Below are positions 57,094-64,000 of a stretch of DNA of 64,000 bases, one piece after another. Made by a program: the position numbers and the translations under genes. This DNA is from Antilocapra americana (Eukaryota > Chordata > Mammalia > Artiodactyla > Antilocapridae): contig ML664157.1 in the NCBI GenBank assembly GCA_007570785.1, positions 7,148,074-7,212,073 on the forward strand, written 5' to 3'. Under the pieces are notes generated by a model. The model was not told the origin of the DNA, did no database searches, and worked only from the letters and a program-made list of their open reading frames with translations. Position 1 is the first letter of the stretch; the number at the start of each line of letters is the position of its first letter.

Positions 57094-58147
57094 GAGTTTC
57101 CTCTTTATTTTTATTTTTTATATTTTTTTTGCAGAATGCTTCTTTATTTTGCAACTTTGATTTTAATATGACGAGAGCCATGGTTGGTTTGTTTTTTTGC
57201 TTGTTTTTTTTTTTAAATTTTTATTAGTTTTGCCAAACAATGACATGATATCACCATGGGTTTACATATGCTCCCCCTCCAGAACCCCCCTCCCTCCTCC
57301 CTCCCCCTGGGAAATCTCTTTGCACCAGTGCCAAGCATCAATCCTGGGCCTGCTATTGATTAGACATATGATAATTAACATGTTTCAATGCCATTCTCCC
57401 ATATCATCCCACCCTTTCCCTCATCCACAGAGGCCACAAGTCTATTCTATACATCTGCGTTCCTTTTGCTGTCTTGCATGCTGGGTTCTCGTTAAACGAC
57501 CCAATCAAAAAGTGGGCCAAAGAACTTAACAGACATTTCTCCAAAGAAGACATAAAAATGGCTAACAAACACATGAAAAGATGCTCAACATCACTCATTA
57601 TCAGAGAAATGCAAATCAAAACCACAAGGAGGTATCACTTTACACCACTCAGAATGGCTGCAATCCAAAAATCTACAAGTAATAAATGCTGGAGAGGACG
57701 TGGAGAAAAGGGAACTCTCTTACACTGTTGGTGGGATTGCAAACTAGTACAGCCACTATGGAAAACAGTGTGGAGGTTCCTTAAAAAGCTGCAAATAGAC
57801 CTGCCATATGACCCAGCAATCCCACTGCTGGGCATATACACCGAGGAAACCAGAATTGAAAGAGACACGTGTACCCCAATGTTCATCGCTGCATTGTTTA
57901 CAATAGCCAGGACATGGAACCAACCTAGATGCCCATCAACTGATGAATGGATAAGAAAGCTGTGGTACATATACACAATGGAATATTACTCAGCATTAAG
58001 GAAAAATTCATTTGAATCAGTTCTACTCAGATGGACGAAACTGGAGCCCATTATCCAGAGTGAAGTAAGCCAGAAGCAAAAACAACAATACAGTATATTA
58101 ACGCATATATATGGAATTTAGAAAGACGGTAACGAGTTTCCTCTTTA
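57094..58147 (-). mobile_element. Young L1 with 5' inversion and 3' transduction, exact 14-bp target duplication
   Basis: gagtttcctcttta lies at 57094-57107 and 58134-58147. Reading the minus strand, the L1 3' UTR (57215-57493) leads to a poly-A (about 57191-57214), then about 60 bp of non-L1 DNA, then a second poly-A (57108-57130). The 5' segment 57494-58133 is inverted; its 215-codon frame (57474-58121) is the uninterrupted C-terminus of ORF2, with the Cys-rich [18 protein letters not shown] and the natural end IYGI-stop. About 6 bp (aacgag) is present at both segment ends, so no L1 sequence was lost at the inversion. Confidence 0.94.
57131..57190 (-). other. 3'-transduced flank with AATAAA signal
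   Basis: Non-L1 sequence between two A-tracts of the L1. On the minus strand AATAAA (57143-57148) stands 12 bases before the outer A-tract, the normal distance for poly-A addition. This fits a source L1 whose transcript read through its own signal and ended in downstream DNA. Confidence 0.85.
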
Positions 58148-58360
58148 AAAGTGCCATCAGGTCATTCCCTTCTGGAATGTTGAAGTATGGTAATAATTAA
58201 ATTATTCCTTTCTTCATTGCTGTCACCATGGCATTAGCCACATTTTTTTTCCCAATTACATTTTAGATTACCCACAAGATAATCAATAATCTTTCTTCAG
58301 CTTTCCTTGCTGAAGAGCCAAAAGCACTCATTCCTTCATCTTTGATCCTACTCCTTTCTC

Positions 58361-58362
<2 letters not shown>

Positions 58363-58393
<31 letters not shown>
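58363..58393. repeat. (AC)n microsatellite
   Basis: About 15 uninterrupted AC units. Confidence 0.97.
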
Positions 58394-58396
<3 letters not shown>

Positions 58397-60524
58397 TTAC
58401 ATGTTCAGGCATATATATGCTTTTCATTTCAGAGGGCTGTATAATCAGTCTTCTGAGGCCTGACATTTCTCTTATTCCATATTGCTAACTTTAAGTTCTG
58501 CTTTATCCAGAGTTGTAAGAAGTTTATCAGTCCTTTAAGGTTTCTTTGATGGCCAACTTTTCTTTTATCATTGCTTTCTTCTTCTTCTCCTTCTTTTTCT
58601 GCCTTTTCTCATTGCCTGCCAATTTATACTTTATTTCTTCCTACATTTCCTCATACATCACTATATACCATATTCCCCATATTCCAATTTCCTCATATAA
58701 TCTTTTTATACTTAATATATTTAGTATTGTATGTTTACATTGGCGGATGTTCTATTCATTTCCTTAAGTCTTTCCATCCATGAGAAAAATGCAGTGGGTC
58801 CCCTTCTCCTCCTCATATATTACCTCTAAGAACTTCTAACCAAAATGTTCTTTTCAGCGATAAGGAGAGTTTGTCTCTTTGCTCATATACCTGATGACTT
58901 ACAGACCTAGACCTTGCTCATCATACCTGCTATATCTTTTTCCCTTGCCTTTTCTTTCCATGGCCAGAATAACAACTCCTTTGCCCCCTTTTTTTCTGTT
59001 GAAATGCTTGTTCCATGTCTTAGAACAAGCTTGTTTCCTTCTCTTAGAGCCTGACATCTTTTCCTTGCATGTATTCTGAGCATGTGTTCCCAGCTTAGGT
59101 CTTTCATTTCCCCTTTTGTTAATTATAATATAGCATATAAAATACATTCTATCATACAATACAGCATGCTTTGGGGTGAATACTATAAAATTGACCTTAT
59201 TTCCAAGAACCTTCCCCCCCCCTTTTTTTGTAATTAAGGACATCAAACTTATCCTCCAGTGTCAAACCACTTTTCCTTACTTACTGAACAGTAATTTCAT
59301 AACTTTGTAAAGTCTATCTTTGGCAGATCCCTGAGGAACTCCATGCTGGTAGTAGTCTTTGTTTGTCTCTAAATGAAAAGTAATGGATTATATGTTCAGC
59401 TCAGCTTGCCACAGCAGTCCTTTACACACACACTTTCAAACCCAACCCTTACCAGTCCACCACTTTCATTGGAGATGAAATCTAATCTAATCTCTCATGA
59501 TCTCTTGCTAAAGTAAATTATAAGGTATCCTACAGTAAGAATTTCATACCCGAGGAGAATGAACAGAGCTCTTGGCCATGATGGGTTCATGCAATCACCA
59601 CAAAGTTTTTCCAGACTTGCTTTCTACTTTCTTCTGAGGCACTCACTCTCTAAACCAAATTCAGTTTCTCTGCTGCTCTGAGGCTTGTATCAAACTCATT
59701 ATTTCCAGAGGCTCAAATTACTATAAATAGGTCCCTTGGGTTCCTCCCAACTGAATTAATAATTAGAGCCCTTGAAGAAATTACCATACTTTGGGCTGGT
59801 TTCCAAAATGCAAGCAGAACTTCATAACTTATCTTTGATCAAAAGAAGACTTCCATTTTCCTAACAGGAATGCAAAGATTCTATTTTCCTTTTATTTTTA
59901 TTTTTTTCATCCTGTCTTCTATATACCCTTAGCAAAGACAAAGGAGATAAGGCAACAGGATTTTTCTGCCTTCTGTCTTCTTAGTTCATTCATCTGCTCA
60001 ATTTTTTCATATGCTCTGTAGATCTCCACTTGGGTGCTCTCATTGCTAGCTAACTCTTACCCACTTCCCTGCCCAGTAAATGTGCAGGGCCAGATCTCAG
60101 GAATCTTGGAGCATGGTTTCTCCATCAGGCTTCAAATGGCCCCAAGCACAATCCTCTAGCCTCCTGGAAACTTAGGAACTTGCCTGTCATAATCACATTC
60201 CAGAAACCCTTGTTTTCCTCTTCTCCCTTTTCTATCGACCAATCACATCCATGGTCTTACTGCCTTCTAAACCAGAGGTGAGAGCAATTTCACTCCCTGC
60301 TCCCACATTTCCTCCTAAGAAAAGTCAGCTACCCTTGTCTTTTTCTTTGAGTATGTCACAGAATTGGAGGAAGGCTCTGATGGTTTGGCTCATCCTCTTC
60401 ACCTCCAGGCCAAAGTAAGCTTGACCGTATCAGTCCAGAATCTTTCCCCAGGAATTTATTGGAAATAGTGGTAGGCTTTGAGTTGCCATGTTGAGTCATA
60501 CCCATGTAGAAAGAGAAAACTGAT
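58394..60524. other. Unassigned DNA, partly pyrimidine-rich
   Basis: About 2.1 kb with no nameable repeat. 58570-58790 and 58960-59050 are C/T-rich, and a C8T7 run is at about 59212-59228. Open frames at 58546-59246 follow this skew. 60,000-60,450 is somewhat richer in GC but shows no exon or promoter pattern I can defend. Confidence 0.4.
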
Positions 60525-60592
60525 TTTCAGAGAGAGGGAAAGAGAGAAGAGGAAGAAGAAAGGAAGAAAAAGGAGGGAGGAAAAGAAAAGCA
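60525..60592. repeat. Purine-rich (GA) tract
   Basis: Almost pure A/G for about 68 bp (agagagagggaaagagagaa ...). Simple low-complexity DNA. Confidence 0.9.
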
Positions 60593-60907
60593 AATGGTTG
60601 ACTAGAAAAAGACAGAGAACAGAGACCCCATATCTTTAAAGAAGTAGAGAGAAGAGGCAAAATACATGATTTTCAAGCTCCTGTACCTTCTTTCCTGAAA
60701 AGACCAAATTCCTGTACCCTTCCCATAAAGTTGAAACAGAGTAGGACCCTATGGTCCTTCCCCCAGGTCCTTTGCCTGCTTTTTGCCTGAGGAAAAGTTG
60801 AGTCAAATAATAAGTTTAAGCAGAGAAATGAGAACATGCAGAAATAACCAAAAAAAAAAAAAAAAAACAGTGAAAGGAGACCAAATGATAATAATATACT
60901 CATTAAG
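60593..60907. other. Unassigned DNA with an A-run
   Basis: Nothing recognised except A at 60850-60867, on which part of a minus-strand open frame (poly-Phe) depends. Confidence 0.4.
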
Positions 60908-61388
60908 TGTAGTCAAGGAGTTTAGTTCCTCCTGAAGGGCTATAGAGAATATTCTGAACCCTATCCTGTGAGTTGTCTTACAGATACTGAAACCCTCACC
61001 AGGTGGGGAAGTTACCTACATGACCACCAAAATTGGAGCCATGACACAAACTGTCCCAGTTCCGAGAATTGGCCTCAAAAAAATGGAAATGAACCGACTC
61101 TGGAACTGAAGATTGTACTGAAAACAAACAAGATGACAAAACCACTGATGACCAATTTGAAAATGACCATCAGAGCTGACTGTGATGTTTCTGCATGGAG
61201 CCCCCTGCCTCAGTCTATGAAAGCTCTCATCTCCCGTTTGTCAGAGGGAGGAGTTGGCCTTTGGACAGACTTCAGCCCTCCCCCTCAGTTGTCATATCTG
61301 GAATAAAGCAAACATTCCTTCCCATCAATCTGGCCTGTCTATTGCCTTTAGAGCAGCAAGCCCCCAGACCCCACACCTTTCAGTAACA
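60908..61388 (+). mobile_element. Probable solitary ERV LTR
   Basis: A 481-bp TG...CA block. AATAAA at 61302-61307 follows a G/C-richer region and precedes a U5-like end (ctggcctgtctattgccttt, gagcagcaagcccccagacc, cctttcagtaaca), the layout of a gammaretrovirus-like LTR. Flanks share only aag, so the boundaries are provisional. The 112-codon frame at 60968-61306 lies inside and resembles no protein I know. Confidence 0.5.
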
Positions 61389-61474
61389 AAGTTGCTTCAT
61401 TTGTCCAAATTAATTTTCTTCTAACAGCCAAATGTCCACTTAGCCAGTTATATCCATTAAGGTAAAAATGATAA

Positions 61475-61730
61475 TATTATATATAATAATGATAATAATA
61501 ATAGCTACCATTTGTAATGCACTTACTAGGTACCAGGCACAGTCCTAAACACTTTGTATACACAAGCACATTCTTTCACCTATCTTGTGACATAGGAGTC
61601 ATCTGATAAGAACATGGAAAGGACACAGGTTTGGCAGTGTGTCTGGTTGCACAGCTGTTAAGTAGCCCTAACTGATCTTTGAACCCAGTTCTGTCTTCTT
61701 TTCTTCAACCATGTACTGTGAGGTACATGG
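61475..61730 (-). repeat. MIR SINE remnant
   Basis: Reverse MIR, fairly complete: taatgataataataatagct, cttactaggtaccaggcaca, gcacagctgttaagtagccc, tttgaacccagttctgtctt. Confidence 0.75.
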
Positions 61731-61889
61731 CATTCCAAATAGCACGTGGTATATGCATACCACAGCTCAAGATTGCTAAGCCTTTAATGTATTTTAGTCA
61801 CTAGGTAGAAGCCGCTATAGCATTTTTAAATTGGCATAGAAAAGCAATGTCCTGGCAGGATCATAAAAGATCTTGCTACTCAGAATGTA

Positions 61890-62030
61890 CTGGTTGGATG
61901 AGGAGCATGGACATCAAAGGGAACTTGTTTAAAAAAAAAATTGGGGCTCCAACCCATACCTACAACTACATTCTGGCAACATCTCCCAAATGATCTATAT
62001 GTACGGTCAAGTTTGAGAAACTGTACTAAG
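61890..62030 (+). repeat. MER5-like DNA transposon remnant (hAT-Charlie)
   Basis: Matches MER5A in order: gggaacttgtttaaaaa, ttggggctccaacccatacc, atgatctatatgtacggtca, agtttgagaaactgtact. Confidence 0.6.
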
Positions 62031-62331
62031 AGACTTAAAGGAGATGTTGCTGGTGAGCTAAGATAGTATTTTACTTACGTGGTTATTATACTGTGGTAGT
62101 CTCTAAGGTAAATATTTAGCTGCAGTATCAGGTATCTAGAATTAAAGTTGAAAGATGAAAATCTGAACTAACTTGAGATTCTGGTAAACCCTAACATTGA
62201 ATACATAAGAATTTCTCAAGGAATAACTGATAATTTTTCTACCTGAAGCATTACCTAGATTATATGGGTTCTCTGTCAACTATAATAACTTCAATATTGA
62301 ATTTTATTTTATTTCATTTTATTGTTGTTAT
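62031..62331. other. Unassigned AT-rich DNA
   Basis: No feature recognised. Confidence 0.35.
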
Positions 62332-62530
62332 GGGCTTCCCTGGTGGCTGAGTGGTAGAGAACTCATCTGCCAATGAGGGAGATGTGGGTTTGACCTGTGG
62401 GTCAGGACCCCTGGAGAAGGAAATAGCAACCCACTCCAGTATTCTCATCTGAGAAATTCCATGGACAGAGGAATCTGGTGATCTACAGTCCATGGGGTCA
62501 CAAAGAGTCAAACTAACTTAATGACTAAAC
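62332..62530 (+). repeat. Bov-tA SINE
   Basis: gggcttccctggtggctgag to gtcacaaagagtcaaactaa. No clear target duplication. Confidence 0.92.
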
Positions 62531-62879
62531 AACTTTGTTTTTATAGACAAAGCCTGGATCTTGGTATGTTGACATATTAAGTGCTTTCTTTGGCAACCAG
62601 GTATCTTTCCAGCAGAGTATTCATACTTTGGCTTGCTGTAAGGAGACTCTCCTGAATGAGCCCATCCTGCCAGCCTTGCTCCAAGAATCTAAATTAAATG
62701 ATTAATAATAATAATTAATTAATTAATTAAATGATTATGAAAATGGACACAATGCTCACCTGCTTAAAACTGGCTCACAATTTGAGTGCCACTGGTGAAA
62801 ACCTACCAACTTTTCAGAAAGCCAAATTCCAAAGTATGAAATGTGAGTGACAACTGCCATTAAGTTTAATCTTAAAAAA
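62531..62879. other. Unassigned DNA with a (TTAA)n run
   Basis: AATAATAATTAATTAATTAA-type simple repeat at about 62703-62730; otherwise nothing recognised. Confidence 0.4.
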
Positions 62880-62949
62880 TGTGTATAGCACTGTATAGCA
62901 TATAGAACTATATTCAGTATCCTATGATAAACCATATGGAAAATAACAT
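62880..62949 (+). mobile_element. Old L1 3' UTR, left piece
   Basis: gtgtatagcactgtatagca, actatattcagtatcctatg, gataaaccatatggaaaa match the old L1 3' UTR. It continues at 63191 after a SINE. Confidence 0.78.
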
Positions 62950-63130
62950 TTAAAGAACCTGCCTGCAATGCAGGAGATCTGAGTATGATCAATGGGTTGG
63001 GAAGATCCCCTGCAGGAGGGCATGACAACCCAATCCAGTTTTCTTGCCTGGAGAATCCCCATGGACAGGGAAGCCTGGTGTGCTGCAGTCCATGGGACTG
63101 CAAAGAGTCAGACATGACTGAATGACTAAA
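62950..63130 (+). repeat. Bov-tA SINE, head-truncated, in an old L1
   Basis: Begins within the SINE (ttaaagaacctgcctgcaat); the first 25-30 bp of the head are missing. Ends tgcaaagagtcagacatgac. Confidence 0.9.
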
Positions 63131-63156
63131 CACAGCACACACAACACACACACGTA

Positions 63157-63190
<34 letters not shown>
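63131..63190. repeat. Opposed (CA)n and (TG)n tracts
   Basis: A CA-rich tract at 63131-63152 is followed, after gtacac, by TG dinucleotides at about 63159-63191. The two arms are complementary, so the region can fold on itself. Confidence 0.95.
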
Positions 63191-63194
<4 letters not shown>

Positions 63195-63288
63195 AATCAC
63201 TTTCCAGTACAGTAGAAATTAACCACAACATTGTAAATCAACTATACTTCAATAAAAAAAATTTAAGAATAGAAAATAAAAAGAAAAA
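63191..63288 (+). mobile_element. Old L1 3' end, right piece with poly-A
   Basis: gaatcactttccagtacagt, acattgtaaatcaactatac, ttcaataaaaaaaatttaag: the L1 3' terminus with its A-rich tail. Confidence 0.82.
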
Positions 63289-63696
63289 TGTGGAACACTC
63301 AGGACATAATTGAGATCAACATCCCAGGAATGAACAGATAGAACATGTGACTTAACATAAGGAAAACAAGTATTTCTTAAGTTTCACACGTGGTTTTCAA
63401 TGATGACAAGTAATGCTCAAATAATGTCATATTCTTATCCTTTGTGCTACAGTGGAAACCCTCCATAGGCCCATGATTATGGTATAAGATCTTAGATATG
63501 GGCAACTTGCTCTAAAGATATTTCTGCACCAACAGGCTTAACAAACATTTACTTCCCTGTGTCCTGAAACAGTTAAGGGTATAAAGAAATTGTAGCAAAA
63601 CCAGCATAATAATATAACATTTCCAATCTGTTATCAGTAAATCTTGTGAGACATGCCATTGTGAAACCAGAGAGGTCACATAAAAAGAGTGGAGAA
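63289..63696. other. Unassigned DNA
   Basis: No feature recognised. Confidence 0.35.
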
Positions 63697-63810
63697 GAGA
63701 AGGGCAGCCCACTTCAGTATTCTTGCCTGGAGAATCCCATGGACGAAGGAGCCTGGTGAGCTACGGTCCATGGAGTCACAAAGAATTGAACATGACTGAG
63801 AGACAAACAC
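63697..63810 (+). repeat. Partial Bov-A SINE 3' half
   Basis: gggcagcccacttcagtatt to gtcacaaagaattgaacatg and the CA-rich end. Head missing. Confidence 0.88.
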
Positions 63811-64000
63811 ACATATACAAAGACAACAAAGGGAATATTTATCAGATAACAAAGATTAGAGGAAGATGACAAGCCAGGACTGGCATCTTTTATTCTGGAT
63901 TTAGTTTAAAAAATTTCTTAAAAATATTATAAAGTGCCCAAGACTAGGGACTAGGGCTTCATGTAGATTGGAATGAGGAAAGTAAATACTGAAAAAGGGG

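Noticed and set aside
57474..58121. Intact 215-codon open frame with a Cys-rich motif.
   Set aside because: This is the C-terminal end of L1 ORF2 in an inverted fragment. It starts inside the L1 3' UTR piece and has no promoter or own start.
60968..61306. 112-codon open frame with AATAAA at its end, as a possible small gene.
   Set aside because: It lies within the probable LTR; the AATAAA fits the LTR, and the protein has no recognisable domain.

Overview
This is a stretch of ruminant (bovid-type) nuclear genome with no protein-coding or structural RNA gene that I can support. The organism call rests on the repeats. Seven 5'-truncated BovB LINE copies, about twenty Bov-tA/Bov-A SINEs with their typical head (gggcttccctggtggctca) and tail (gtcgcaaagagtcggacac), a BOV-A2 dimer, three CHR-type SINEs and several young bovine-type L1 copies occur together only in ruminants. 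I cannot tell cattle from sheep, goat, buffalo or deer, and cannot tell an intron from intergenic DNA.

Layout. 0-10 kb: Bov-tA copies, including two head-to-tail at one target site (1.9-2.3 kb), a BovB at 3.9-5.1 kb, an old L1 3' end at 5.3-5.9 kb, then AT-rich DNA. 10-24 kb: an old L1 split by a CHR SINE, a BovB at 11.2-12.6 kb, two MIRs, an old L1 split by a SINE plus BovB (16.3-19.1 kb), another BovB (20.6-21.9 kb), and directly beside it a young L1 with an inverted 5' part (21.9-23.7 kb). 24-38 kb: mostly unassigned DNA with L2 pieces, a small BovB inside an L2, and a long ancient L1 (30.4-32.3 kb) broken by four SINEs, two of them again at one target site. 38-50 kb: an old inverted L1 holding a CA microsatellite with a 10-N assembly gap, an MLT1-type LTR, BovB copies at 42.1 and 48.6 kb, a SINE joined to an L1 3' end (44.2 kb), and a second young inverted L1 (46.0-47.6 kb). 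50-64 kb: an L1 that keeps its 5' end but has lost its 3' part (50.8-53.0 kb), a BOV-A2 dimer, a third young inverted L1 that also carries a 3' transduction (57.1-58.1 kb), a probable ERV LTR (60.9-61.4 kb), MIR and MER5 remnants, and an L1 3' end split by a SINE.

The long open frames are retrotransposon remnants: BovB reverse transcriptase, L1 ORF2 C-terminus and decayed L1 ORF1. What is interesting here is retrotransposition mechanism: three L1 insertions show twin-priming inversions with exact or near-exact target-site duplications, one of them with a 3' transduction and its own AATAAA signal; two target sites were used twice by SINEs; and one SINE is fused to an L1 tail. I found no host gene system. 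All repeat-family assignments come from reading and memory of the families, not from a database search.
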